In this document: positions 11,501 through 22,900 of the stretch, one piece after another | Numbering within the stretch: position 1 is the stretch's first letter | How the letters are laid out: each line of letters opens with the position of its first letter | NCBI RefSeq assembly: GCF_003144115.1 | Contig: NW_020312019.1 | Coordinates: 1-64,000, forward strand | Length of the DNA: 64,000 nt | From: Tilletiopsis washingtonensis | Lineage: Eukaryota; Basidiomycota; Exobasidiomycetes; Entylomatales | Direction: 5' to 3' | Made by a program: the position numbers and the translations under genes | The notes under the pieces: model-generated | The model's database searches: none | Told to the model about the DNA's origin: nothing | Seen by the model: the letters and a program-made list of their open reading frames with translations, nothing else

Positions 11501-14500
11501 CAGCACGCCGAGAACCGACAGCGCTTCAAGGAGGACCCAAACTTGCTGCACATCGACGAGGTCGACGAGGCGCTGCTCGACGACGAGAACGCCGGCGAGT
11601 CGCTGCCGTACGTCGCCAAGCTCTTCGTCAAGTGGGAAGACGTGCCGTACGAATTCAGCACGTGGGAGAACGGGCCGGATGAGGAGGAGCAGGCCGACAT
11701 CTTCGACGAGTACCTCGCGGCCTTCAAGCGCTATCTCTCGTCGCGCAAGGTCAACGTGCCGCTACTCACGCAGGAGGAGATGCAGGACCTCGACGACCGC
11801 CGCCGCATGCGCTTCACGGCGCTGCGCAGCCAGCCGAACTACGTGCGCGAGGGCCAGCTGCTCGACTTCCAGCTCGAGGGCTTGAACTGGCTGCGCTTCA
11901 ACTGGTTCAATCACCAGCCGGGCATCCTCGCCGACGAGATGGGTCTCGGCAAGACGATCCAGATGATCGCGTTCCTCGGATCGCTGCAGCGCGAGCACAA
12001 CGTCGCTCCCTTCCTCGTCGTCGTGCCGAACTCGACGATGGGCAACTGGGTGCGGGAGTTCGAGTCATGGCTGCCGTCGCTGCATGTGGTGCCGTACTTC
12101 GGCTCGGCCGACTCGCGCGACGTCATCGAGCAGTACGAGCTCTACCACGAGGTCAAGCTGGACGGCCGGCAGCGCCTCAAGTGCCACGTGCTCCTCATCT
12201 CGGACACGGCCGTACGCCAGAACCCCGGCATCCTGCGCCGCGTGCCGCGCTGGGAAGTGATGGTCGTCGACGAGGGCCAAAGCCTCAAGGGCGGCGAGAG
12301 CAACCTGCTGTTCCGCCGCCTCAGTGAGGTGCCTGCGGCGCACCGCCTCATCATGACGGGCACGCCGCTGAACAACAACATCGGCGAGCTCTTCAACCTG
12401 CTCAAGTGGCTCGACCCCGGCGGCGAGTGGGACGACGTCGAGGCGCTGAAGAAGAAGTACGAGGTGCTCACGCCCGAGCTCATCGAGTCGCTGCAGCCGC
12501 GCCTCAAGCCCTTCTTCCTGCGCCGCCTCAAGGCCGACGTCGTCAACCTGCCGCCAAAGACGGAGCTCATCGTGCCCGTCTCGCTGCGTCCGGTGCAGAA
12601 GCGGCTGTACAAGAGCGTGCTCGAGAGCAACATCGAGGACATCCAGGCGCTCACCGACGAGGTGCGCAGCAAGCAGCGCAAGAAGAAGGCCATCACCAAC
12701 ATGAACAACATCTTGATGCAGCTGCGCAAGTGCATCCAGCACCCGTACCTCGTCGCGCCGAACCTCGAGATCCGCGAGACGGACCGCAACTACGTCGCCG
12801 AGGAGGAGCTGGCGCGCTTCGTCGATGCGAGCGGCAAGCTCATGCTGCTGAAGGTGAGGCAAGCGGCAGGGTCAGGCGACTGCACAGGCTGACGTTCGAC
12901 CTCCACAACAGCGCCTGCTGCCGAAGCTCAAGGAGCGCGGCCACCGCGTGCTGCTGTTCTCGCAGTTCGTCATCAACCTCGATCTCGTCGAGGATCTGCT
13001 CGACTCGGAGGGCTACAAGTACCTGCGTCTCGACGGCTCGCTCGGCAACAAGCAGCGGCAGAAGGGCATCGACGCCTTCAACGCGCCGAACAGCGACTTC
13101 TTCATCTACATCCTCTCTACGCGTGCCGGCGGTGTCGGCATCAATCTCGCCACCGCCGACACGGTCATCGTCTTCGACCCCGACTTCAACCCGCACGCCG
13201 ACATGCAGGCCATCGCACGCGCGCACCGCATTGGACAGGTCAAGCACGTCCTCGTCTTCACGCTCGTCGGCCGCAACACGGCCGAGGAGCGCATCGTCGA
13301 GGCGGCCCGCCGGAAGATGGTCCTCGACCATCTGATCGTCCAGAACCTCGACAACGAGGACTCGCGGCCGGACATGCTGGAGAACATCATCAAGCACGGC
13401 GCGCAGGCGCTCTTCGCCGAGGGCGGCGTCGAGGAGACGGAGCAGGACATCCGCTACACGGACGAGGACCTCGACACGCTGATCGAGCGTGCCGAGACCG
13501 AGGAGCAGGTCGAGGCGCGCCCCGAGGGCGAGGGCGTGACGACGGACTTCTCGTTTGCACGCGTGTGGGAGCTCGACAAGGCCTCGGACAGCGCCGACAT
13601 GGGCATGACGGACATCGCCGACCAGAGCTTCTGGCACGACCTGCTCGAGACGAGTCGCGAGACGGAGCGCCTGCGCCGCGAGCGCCAGGAGAAGGAGGAG
13701 CTCGAGCGCGGCTCGCGCCGCCGCATCAAGGTGCAGCCCGGCTTCTACGCATCGACGCTGCGCGGCCAGGCGGACGACTCCGATTACGACAACGTCAGCG
13801 ATGCAGACTTCGTCGCCGACTCGCAGGCGCGCAGCCGCAGCAACAGCGACTCGGAGATGGCTGGTCCGGCGGCAGTGGCAGAGGACGCTGCTGCGCTGGC
13901 GGCTGCCGACAAGGCGAAAGCGCAAAGACGTCGGCCCAAGCCCAAGCCCGTTGCCGTCGCATCGGCTGGCGGAGCAGCGCCGCCTGCGGCCGCAGGAGCA
14001 GCGCCGCCTGCGGCCACCGGAGCAGCGCCGCCTGCGGCCACCGCTGCAGCTCCGGCCCAGGCCGCTGGCGACGCTGCAGTCGCTGTTCCGCAGAAGCGCG
14101 GACGAGGACGCCCGCGCAAGCACCCGCTGCCAGAAGGCGCGGCCGGCGGTGCAGCCAGGCCGGCGGCGCCGACTCCTCCCGTCGTGCCCGAGCCCAGCGG
14201 AGAGGAGCCGCCGACGAAGGACGAGGCGCAGTTCGTGCTCGAGCAGCTGCCTCGGCCCATCGTGTCGGAGATCCTGGAGCGGCGTGCGCGCAAGGTCGCC
14301 GTCATGCCTCTTCAGGCGCCCGACACGCGCCCGCAGCTCACGCCCGTGCATGCTGTGAGTCAGCGCGCGCCCGCTCGCCTCGTGTCGTGCTTGTCTCACA
14401 CGTCCTTTCGCAGTCGTACTTCGCGCAGTCGCTGGGCTTCCCGTACATCGTCTTCCGCTTCGCCTTCTCGTTCGTGGGCTCGCACCAGCTGCCCGCCAAC

Positions 14501-15855
14501 GTGCGCGGGCTGCCGAACGACGGCGCGGCGTTCCTCGACGCCAACGTCGTGCGCGAGCACCTCATCCGCGCCTCGCACGCGATCTACCAGATCTGGTGCA
14601 ACGACGAGGAGCTGCCTCGGCCGCGCCTGCTGACGGCCAAGGAGGCAAAGCAGCTGCTGAAGACGATCAACACGCTGCACATGCACAATCTCACCGAGGC
14701 TGTGCCACTCATCGTCGCCGACGACGTGACCGCGCCGCAGCAGCACACGATGATCTCGGCCATCCGAGAGAGCGTCGTCAAGGAGCTCGCCCGACGTCAA
14801 GAGCTGCTGCGCAGCAACGAGACGCCCATGGTCGCTGCCGCCGAGCGCAAAGCCCTCGCTGCTGCACAGATGCTCTCTGAGCTGCTCGTCAACATCAGCG
14901 GCGCAATCCCGCAGGCACCGAAAGCGCCGGTGCCTCGGCGCCCGAGAGCGTCGCAGGCCGAGATGGCCGAACGGCGCGCGGCTCAAGCCGCCAAGACGGC
15001 GCCGCCGGTCAACCCTCTCGCGGTCGCCACAACGGCGATGACTCTGGCGCAGGCGCAGATGCTGCGCCAGGCCACCGGCCGGCCTCAGAGCCCCGCCGCT
15101 CGGCAGGCGCGGCAGTCTGCTACGGCGACGCCGTCCGGCGCCGCGGGCTCGCCGCTCGCTGCGCCGCCTGTGACTGCGCCGTACTCTCCGGCCGTGCAGG
15201 CAGCTGCTCAACCGCCGGTGCCAGCGCCGGCGCCGGTCTACAACCCGTCGCCGTCGCCGCCTCCTGTCTCCGCTCTGCATCGCCCGCCGCCCACGGTATC
15301 GTTTGCTGCGCCCAGCACCAGCGCGAGCATCGCCCCTCCTCGCGCCGCGCCGCCCGTGCCGGCACCTCGGCCCGTCGCTGCTCGACCCATGGCTCCCGCA
15401 GCACCACAGCGACAGCTCGCTCCTGCTGCGGTTGCCACACCGACCCGGCAGTCGTCTTCTTCTTCCCAGGGCGCCGCGCGCGCTGTCGCTTCGCCGACCG
15501 TCATCAGCGCGCCGTCAAGCAGCGCCGCAGCCGCACCGCGCCCTCGCTCGCGCCCGGTGGGCCGCGACCTGCAGAACTCCAAGTCTTGCCCGGTGCGTCG
15601 GCGCTTGTTGCCCAGCGCGACGCCCCCGCTTGCTTACACTCGCTCCTGCAGATCTGCCGCGGCACATTCCACTTCCTCAACAAGTGCCCGACGATGGCGG
15701 ACCTCGGCACTGCCACGCAGCGCTACGTCGAGATAGCCAACGAGGCGCTCGCCGGCGCGGCCGACCCGATGCTGACGCGCACGGTCCACTTCATGTACCT
15801 CTTCCTCGAGAAGCGCCATCCCGACGCGAAGAGCCTGCCGCGCGTCGCGGCGTGA
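8564..15855 (+). CDS. Mi-2/CHD-like chromatin remodelling ATPase
   Basis: Predicted nuclear SNF2-family remodeller of 2327 aa. Exons: 8564-10125, 10187-10811, 10883-12853, 12912-14354, 14414-15592, 15652-15855. Residues 1-520 are acidic, Ser/Arg-rich and disordered, with AT-hook-like RKRGRPSN and RRPGRPAGRP. A PHD-type Cys/His cluster (CHKC, CCTC...HWGC, CGDC, CIRC...HYEC) spans about 520-730. Two chromodomain-like blocks follow: GEIESVLAWRPS...WVPHAWL and FVKWEDVPYEFSTWE. The ATPase has DEMGLGKTIQ near 1080, box II DEGQ near 1191, and a helicase C half with LLFSQF and AHRIGQ at about 1390-1500. A third AT-hook (RGRGRPRK) lies near 1783, and the end has a CPICRGTFHF...CP zinc pattern. PHD plus chromodomains plus SNF2 is the Mi-2/CHD3-5 architecture, also seen in fission yeast Mit1 of SHREC. 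The acceptor of intron 2 is AAG, chosen because it alone keeps frame. Start 8564 is preferred over 8420. Confidence 0.9.
13971..14042 (+). repeat. Three 24-bp coding repeats
   Basis: Three near-identical 24-bp units (13971-13994, 13995-14018, 14019-14042) encode GAAPPAAA/GAAPPAAT octapeptides in the disordered tail of the remodeller. The length is a multiple of three, so copy-number changes would keep the frame. Confidence 0.9.
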
Positions 15856-16244
15856 GCCCTCCTGTACCCGTGCGACCATTTAATGTGACGTGGTGACGAC
15901 CATGCGCGAGAGTGTGTGGCATCGCGTGCTGAAGCGCAATCTCCGCACGGCCTGATGTGCGGTGACAGCAGACGCTGGCCTATCCCAAGAACGAGGTGAG
16001 TCGTGGCGGATCGAGGACGCAGACAAGACGGTTCCGCTCGGCAATGAGGCGGCTGTGCGCGCTCAGGCTCCACGCTGTCTGTCCTCGCATCGGACCAGAT
16101 AGCGGCCGCAGCGGAAGCGGGTGGCCCCTGGAGCGCCCGTGGAGCTCACGGCCAGCCGCTCAGAGGCGGCACGAAGAGCACACGCCCGCGCTGTGAAGAG
16201 ACAGTCAAACAGCTAGATGATATGCCTGCATTCGCTGCGCGCGT
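15856..16244. other. Convergent 3' intergenic region
   Basis: This 389-bp stretch separates the stops of the remodeller (+) and the Arc1-like gene (-). It should hold both 3' UTRs. I see no gene, repeat or clear poly(A) signal. Confidence 0.5.
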
Positions 16245-17627
16245 CTAGCGGATCATGGTGCCGCCGGCAAACTCCATGCTCGGCCGCACGGGCTGCACGT
16301 TGTTGTTGGCGTCGTCGCAGGCGCTGAGGATCATGCCGTGGCTCTCGAGGCCCATCATCTTGACGGGCGCCAGGTTGGCGACGATGGCGACGCGCTTGCC
16401 GACGATCTCCTCGGGGTTCACCCAGGCGGCGATGCCCGAGAGGATCTGGCGCGGCTTCTCGTCGCCGGCGTCGAGCTCGAAGCGCAGCAGCTTCTTCGAC
16501 TTCTTCACCGGCTCGCACACGAGCACCGTGGCGACGCGCAGGTCGATCTTGGAGAACGTGGCGATGTCAATCATCGCCGGCGGCTCCGCGGGCGCCGCCT
16601 TCTCCTTCTTCGCCGCGGCCTTGTCGCCGTCGGCAGGCGCAGCGGCCGGCGCCTTGGATGGGTCCAGCGCGGCAGCGACCTTCTTGGCGTCGTAGCGGCC
16701 GAGCAGCGTCTTCTGCTCGCCGATGCTGCACTCCTGTGCCGTGAAGACCTTGGAAACGTCGAACACGTCGGCCTTGATGGCGAACATCTCGCCGGCGGTC
16801 AGTGCCAGCTTGGGCGCGATGGGGCAGAGCGCGACGATGAGGGCCTGGTAGATGTTGACGAGGAGCGTGCATGCTGCCCGTGCCTCCTCCTTGTCCTTGC
16901 GGATCGAGTTCCACGGCTGGCGCAGCTTCATGAGCTCATCACCAATGTCGGCGATCTGCACCACAGTTCTGGCAGCGGCGGCGAGGTCGCGCGCCACGTA
17001 GGCCTCCTGCACCTTCTTCGTGAGCGCCACGACCTGCTGCGCGAGCGCGAGCGGCTCGCCGGCGGCAATGTCCTTGGCGCTGGCGTCAGCAGAGGCGGCG
17101 TTGGCCTCCTGCGCCGCCGACGGCTCGAAGGGCAGCTTGCCGATCTGGTTGTCGAGGCGGCTGATAACGAACTGGCCGACGCGGCCGCTCGTCGCCGCGA
17201 TCTTGTTGACGAGCTCGGCGTTGACGCGCGTGACGAGATCGTCGATGCTCAGCTCGGCGTCGGACGTCGAGGCACCGAGCTTGCTGGCAAAGTAGAAGCG
17301 CACGGCAGACGGGTCGACGACGTCGGCGACACGCGCAGCCTCGAGCGCCGTCAGGCCCTCGAACTTGCCCTCGCCGGCAGCCGCCTGCACGCCGGCGAAG
17401 AGGTTCTCGGCGGCGACATCGCTCGGGCCCTCGGCAGCGACCTGAACGTCGTACTTGGCCAACTCGGGCACGGCAGAAGCGTCGCCCGGTGCGACGAGCG
17501 CAGCCTCGCGGCCCAGGGCACGCAGGGCGCGCACGTAGATGTCGCTCTGCGTGTACGGCGCCAGCTCGCCGAGCGAGAGGCCGGCCTTGGGCAGGCCGGC
17601 CGAGACGGACACGCGCTGCGACGCCAT
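16245..17627 (-). CDS. Arc1/EMAPII tRNA-binding protein built on a MetRS remnant
   Basis: Single-exon protein of 460 aa, likely a cytosolic tRNA-binding cofactor of aminoacyl-tRNA synthetases. Residues about 355-460 are a complete EMAPII/OB-fold tRNA-binding domain (IDLRVATVLVCEPVKKSKKL, ILSGIAAWVNPEEIVGKRV, MGLESHGMILSA). Residues about 104-290 resemble the methionyl-tRNA synthetase segment after the KMSKS loop: DPSAVRFYFASKLG, VTRVNAELVNKI, then the helical anticodon-binding domain with QPWNSIRKDKEEA and ALCPIAPKLA. Residues 8-55 align by eye with the MetRS N-terminus, where LSLGEL sits at the HIGH site and SDIYVRALRALGREAALV follows. The whole catalytic core is missing. A Lys/Ala linker at 320-350 precedes EMAPII. 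The ATG at 17627 has good context (CACCATGG). An in-frame ATG at 17741 would add 38 residues resembling a mitochondrial presequence. Confidence 0.88.
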   Translation of the reverse strand: MASQRVSVSAGLPKAGLSLGELAPYTQSDIYVRALRALGREAALVAPGDASAVPELAKYDVQVAAEGPSDVAAENLFAGVQAAAGEGKFEGLTALEAARVADVVDPSAVRFYFASKLGASTSDAELSIDDLVTRVNAELVNKIAATSGRVGQFVISRLDNQIGKLPFEPSAAQEANAASADASAKDIAAGEPLALAQQVVALTKKVQEAYVARDLAAAARTVVQIADIGDELMKLRQPWNSIRKDKEEARAACTLLVNIYQALIVALCPIAPKLALTAGEMFAIKADVFDVSKVFTAQECSIGEQKTLLGRYDAKKVAAALDPSKAPAAAPADGDKAAAKKEKAAPAEPPAMIDIATFSKIDLRVATVLVCEPVKKSKKLLRFELDAGDEKPRQILSGIAAWVNPEEIVGKRVAIVANLAPVKMMGLESHGMILSACDDANNNVQPVRPSMEFAGGTMIR

Positions 17628-17741
17628 GGTGCGACTGATGGAGAAGAGGCGGTGTGTGCTTGCGATGCGGATCTGTGCTTGGTGGTGGCTTGCAGTGGAT
17701 GTCTGTCTGAGCACGCTGTTGAAGAGAGTGCCTCGCAGCAT

Positions 17742-19914
17742 GCAGCTTGATGGGTGTGGAGCGAGAAGAAGCGAGGGCGCAGCGCCACGGCCAAATTGGC
17801 CAGCGCGCGTCACGTGATGGCGCCGCTCGGACCTCCCGCTTGACCTGGTCCTCGCTCCTTCATCTGCGCCGCAGCGGCGGTGGCGCCGGGCGAGAGGGCA
17901 TGTTTTTGCGCTCAAAATGCTGATGTACCGCTCGTACAGGTATGCTGAGAAGGAGAGAGCAGTGCTCGTGCTCGCGGTCGAGCAATCTCGTGAGCTGCGT
18001 TGAGTCGCACCTTGTCGAAATACGCTTTACACCCTCCTGTTCCCAATGAGCCTTGCCTTCTCTGCTAGCCCTACTCGGCAGGGACGCCATTCATACCGAA
18101 AGCACACACGAGCTGGCCACGCAAAGGATGCTCGTCATCGTCGCTCCCCCTGAGAGCTCTCGTCAGGGGACGGTGTCGCTCGTCGTGCCGCGGCCCTGCT
18201 CTCGGGCCACGGCGACCAAGCTCTTTCCCCGGCACGTCAAGGGCGCAAGCACAAGCGCCGGGCCAGCTCAAAGGAACCCTTGGCGAGGCGCGACGATCTT
18301 CCAGGACCCTCGCACACGCCAAGGCCGGCCGATGGCGCGGCGGTGCAGTGCGTGCATGGGCGGCGAGCGCCAAGTAGGCGGCACATGCGCGAGCGCTGCG
18401 CCGCGGCTACGATCGGGCAGCCCTGACGCTGCATAGGCTGCGTCTGTCGTCGCTGCGTGCTCACACAGCCACAGTCGCAAGCAGGAGCGAGAGGACCCGG
18501 CGCTCTCAGCAGCCAGCGCGGATCGCGACACAGCCAGACGAGCGCACAGCAGCAGGGAGGCAAGGCGTTGTGCCGTCGCATGCGGATGCGGCGTGCGGGG
18601 AGGGCCGACGTCGAGATGGCGTTGGCACGGCCGCCGGCAGCCAAGACACCACGCGAGGATCGACGTCGGCGGAGGCGTGTCGCGCTGAGCGCGAATAAGA
18701 CGCGCTGCTCCATGACGCTGGCTGGCGAGGAGGAGGGGGGGGGGCACGGGAGCGCGGCGGGTGTTGTGACAGGGCACGGCGCGGTGCCGGGGGCGTGCTG
18801 CTGCCGTGCCTGTGGAGCGCGGCAGGCACAAGCACAGAGCACGACAGGCCGCCGCCGAGCGTCGCCGACCGCCTCTTGGCGCTGGTGCTGCCTCTCCGCC
18901 TCCGGCACCGCGGCCGGCCTGCGGCCACGGCAGACGGCAGCGCGAAGCGCGAAGGCAGCCCGCACCGACCGCCGCCCGCGGCCTCAGCGCAGCCTTGCGG
19001 CTTGCTGCTGCCTGCCGCCTGCCGCCTGTGAGCGGCTGCCCGCCCGCCGCGAGCTGTCGCAGCAGCAAGAGTGTGCGTCATGGAGGCGCCGCATGTGCCT
19101 CGCGGGCTCGCGCGGCACGCCGCCTGTCAGCGTGCCGTGGATCTGCACGCGCGGTGATCCGCGGCGGCGGGCGCGGTAGAACGCACGACGCTTCTCTCTT
19201 GCGGCGCGCCGCGGCGGGAGAGGAGAGGAACGGGCTTGCGGGCTGCCGTCCTGCCGCGAGGGTCCGATTCGGGGTGCCTGCCCGCGCCACACTGCTGCAG
19301 TGCCCAGACAGCTCAAGCTGCACGCCACGCCACGCTGAGCAGCGCAGCCCAGAGACTAGGCGTGCGGGCGGCGCCCCTCTGCGGCAGCACGCGGCGGCGG
19401 GCCACCCCTCGACACTAGACTCTCGCGGGCAGGGCCCTTGCTCTCTCGTGAGGCGCTTTGAAGCCTCAGCGAGCGAAGTAGCGTGCCGCCGCGCATCATC
19501 AGGCAGAAGGCGCGGCGGCGGCCCGAGAGCGACGGCCGGCCGGCGCGGTGCGGCGGTGCGGCGCCTCGCCGCGATACCGACGTGCAGCGAGAGCCAAGCA
19601 CCGCGCCGGCGCGCCTGTGCAGCCGAGCCCAGCGCTGTCGAGACCCGTGCCGCGCCCCGACACTCCGTGCTCGCCTCGCCCTTCGCTCCTGACCACAGGC
19701 ATCCATCAGCAGTCGCGCACCCTCATCCCTGCCAGCCTCTCACCTCCTCTTCTCTCCGCTCGCTTCCATCACCCGCCGAGCCTGCGCGGCCCTCCTCGCC
19801 AGCGACAACAGCTCTCGTAGAGGCCTGTCTGACGCTCTCACTCGGCGCATCTAGGCGCCTCTGCCCCGAGGCATCTGCCTCCGAGTTGCTTCACTCTCGC
19901 GGCTTTCCTTCATC
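17742..19914. other. Divergent 2.2-kb intergenic region
   Basis: This is the long upstream region shared by the Arc1-like gene (-) and the gene at 19915 (+). Several open frames of 190-270 codons overlap each other on both strands here, but they are Arg/Ala/Pro-rich, carry no motif and look like chance opening in GC-rich DNA. The last 230 bp before 19915 are pyrimidine-rich, like the leaders of other genes in the window. A G run sits near 18736-18745. No RNA gene was recognised. Confidence 0.5.
17811..17816. promoter_or_regulatory. CACGTG box upstream of the Arc1-like gene
   Basis: CACGTG in the context GCGTCACGTGATG lies 184 bp upstream of the ATG at 17627, or 70 bp upstream of the alternative ATG at 17741. 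bHLH factors of the Cbf1/Pho4 type bind this core in other fungi. The same core with flanking GAC or GA recurs near 28088, 30663 and 59272. Confidence 0.5.
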
Positions 19915-22900
19915 ATGTCCGCATCGGTCGCAGCACCCGCCAGCGGTGCGGCAGTGCCGGCTGTGTCGCCCAGCGCCGAGCAGGCCAAGACGCGCGGCGG
20001 CCTGCCGGGCCTCATCACGCGCGGCCTCTCCAAGTCGAGCCTGCGCAGCACCGACGCCGAGTCGCCCGGCAACGAGCGCACTCCGCGCACGCCCAGCACG
20101 TCTGCAGACCGTCCGGCGGCGAACCGTGCGCGCAGCAGCTCGAGCGTCCTCGCGCGCCTCGCGAGCCGCAGCAGCGCGCACACGTCGAAGGACGAGCCGT
20201 CATCGCCCTCGTCCTCCAAGATGGACCGCGCCGCGCTCGAGAAGCCGCGCGGCAAGTACAAGAGCGGCGTCAACTGGAACGCGCCGGGCCTTGCGCTGGA
20301 CCATGAAGAGCCCTTCATGCAGACGTCCTACGTCGGCTCGCCGACCGATGAGCAGGAGAAGCACCTGAGCGCGGAGGAGGAGCTGCGCCTCGCGGCAGAG
20401 CGCGAGCAGGCAGAGGCGGGCCAGATGCTCTCCGCCGGCAGCACGGCGGCAGCCAAAGCGCACACCCAGCGCGCGTCGCAGGCCGAGCCCTTCTTCCTCG
20501 CACACCAGCGCGCGCTCGACTCGAACGCGCAGGACCAGTCTCAGCGCGAGGCAGCCACGGCGACGATTGGTCTGCGCAGCCCAGCCGTGCCGAGTCCTCT
20601 GGGCTCGTCGCCTGGCCGCTCGCCCGCGCGCAGCCCGCGCTCCATGGGCCGGGCGGCGCCCAACGGCGTCAGTCATGATGCGCTCGTCGCCGAGGAGGGA
20701 CAGCGCATCCTCGCCGCAGCCCGGCTGCAGGCTGCTGGCGGTGTGTACCAGCCGCCGATGCTCGGTCCCGAGGGCACCTCTCCGTCGTCCTCGCCGCGTC
20801 TGCAGGGCGCCACTGCTGCGATTGCGGAGGGAGACGAGCGCTCGCTGAGCCCGGAATCTGGCAATTCGCTCGAGGTGCCCGGCGTCGGCGACGGCAAGTC
20901 GTCGCGCAGCCCCTCGCCGGACCCGAGCACGAAGAGCAAGCGCAAGACGTTCCTGGGCTTCGGCGGCGGCAGCTCCAAGGCTGACAAGGCCGCCGAAAAG
21001 GCAGAGCGCGCCGCCGAGAAGAAGAGCGGCTCGTCCAGCAAGCCCTCGTCGCGGCGTGCGTCGCGCGTGGACCTCAGCATGACGAGCGCATCGGGCAGCG
21101 CGAGCAACTACGACTTTGCCGACACGATGAGCATCGACAGCAGTCACGGTTCCATCGGGCCGAACGGCACGGCGCGCCGGCGCCGGTACAAGGACACGCG
21201 CGGCCTCGACATTCTCGCGTCCGAGCTCGCAGCCGAGGCGCTGCTCAGCCAGTCCATGCCGTCGTCGTCGAACGGAGACTCGATGATGCTGCCCGGCTCC
21301 TTCACGCCCGAGGCGCGTCGCGCGTCGATGATGAGCGTTCTGGGCCAGGGCACGCCGAGCAACGCAAGTCAGGCCAGCCTCTCTCCACTCGCAGCTCCGC
21401 AGCCGCCCTTCGCAAACGGCGGCGGCTACGGCGGCGGCAGTGCGTCGTCTTCGCGCAACAGCTCCCCTCGCCTCGGCGCCAGCGACCTGCCGCGCTTCCA
21501 GTCGACCAATTCGCTCTCCGTGCCCTCGTCGCCCTACGCCACGCAGAAGGCGCAGGTCAAGGGCCTGCCGACCGACATGCTCACGGGCCTCGGCGACGGA
21601 CCCTACCCATCGCTTCCGCCGCGCCGCCTCGAGGATGTCGGCGCGACAGATCCGTTCGGCCTGCCGATGGACCACGGCAGCACGCCGTACGACATCAGCA
21701 GCACGTACGTCAACCGCACGTCGGTCTACCACACGCCGGTGCAGGTCAACGCGCAGGCCCGCTCGCGCAACGTCAGCGCCACCAGCGCCTCGACGGCGCC
21801 GACGAGTGCCAAGCGTGCCGTGCTGCAGATGTCGATGCACAACCCCGAGACGGAGCTGCAGGGCCTGACGAAGCCGCCGAAGAGCGGCAAGTCGACGCCC
21901 TTCGGCGGCGGCTCGCGTGCCCCTTCGCGCACTGTCACGCCCAAGACAAGTGTCTCGCAGCTTCGCACTCCTGCCTCGCCCGCAGGCGTGACCGCCACGC
22001 CGACGCAGGCCGAGCATGCCAAGCAGAGCGCCCGACTGCGCGAGGCCAGCGAGAAGCTGCAGCAGAGCACGCAGCGCCGCGCGAGCCCTCCAGCAGCGAA
22101 TAGCAGCGCCGCTCCTCTGGCGCCTGGGCCCGCGCCTGAGCCCGTTCCGGGCGTGCCTGCATCCGTCAAGGCCTCGCCGACTGTCGTGGCTGCGAGCACG
22201 CCGTCCATGCCTCCGCCATCCCAGCCCGCTCCGAAGCAGCTCAGCGCTGCTGCGACCGTGTCGCCGCCATCGAGCCCACAGAAGGGCGCCCGGCCTCCCG
22301 CGCGGCACCGTCTGTCGTTCTTCGGCGGCAAGAAGAGTCAGCCGGCCAGCCCGGCGCCTCCCTCGCCCAAGCCGGCGGTCAAGGGCCCAACGAAGTCATC
22401 GATCGTCGCCAGCACGCTCAAGCCGGCCGGCGACATCGTGGCTCCAGTGCTCAACAAGATCCCGTCGCGCAACACGGTCGACTCTTCGGCTGAGCGCGGC
22501 GCTAGCCCTTACTCGGAGAGCGGCAGCTCGGCAGCTCCGCACCTCTCGACGCCGGCACCTGTCGGAACTTTCCGCCGCAGCTCGACGACGCCCGACGTGC
22601 CGCGTGCGGCACAGACGAAGGCTGCCGCGCCTCCGGTGCCCGCTGTGCCAGCGGCCGCCAGGAAGCAGCAGTCGGCGACGCTGGGCCACACCAGTGCGCT
22701 GCGCGCCGACCTGCCGGGCAGCAAGAGCAGCACGACGCTCAGCAACGGCAAAGAGGCGCGCGCCAGCAGCGAAAGCACCAAGTCTGTCTCGAAGTTCTCG
22801 CGCTTCCTCTCGCGCCTGAGCGGCAAGTCGAGCGCGCCCACGAACGCGACGCCAGTGGCCAAGAAGACGCCGACGAGCCATGTCTCGTCGGGCGCATCGA

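Noticed and set aside
13971-14042. The 24-bp repeats as a CRISPR-like or satellite array
   Set aside because: They are in frame, adjacent without spacers and inside a coding exon; they are ordinary coding minisatellite units.
16338-17750. A 470-codon open frame on the plus strand
   Set aside because: It mirrors the Arc1-like gene, whose EMAPII domain is certain. The Arg/Leu/Gly-rich translation resembles no family.
18268-19179. Overlapping open frames on both strands in the 17.7-19.9 kb gap
   Set aside because: They overlap each other, are Arg/Ala/Pro-rich, have no motif and no typical leader.
20200-22308. A 702-codon open frame on the minus strand
   Set aside because: It is antisense to the disordered-protein gene, Arg-rich and motif-free; GC-rich coding sequence commonly leaves the opposite strand open.
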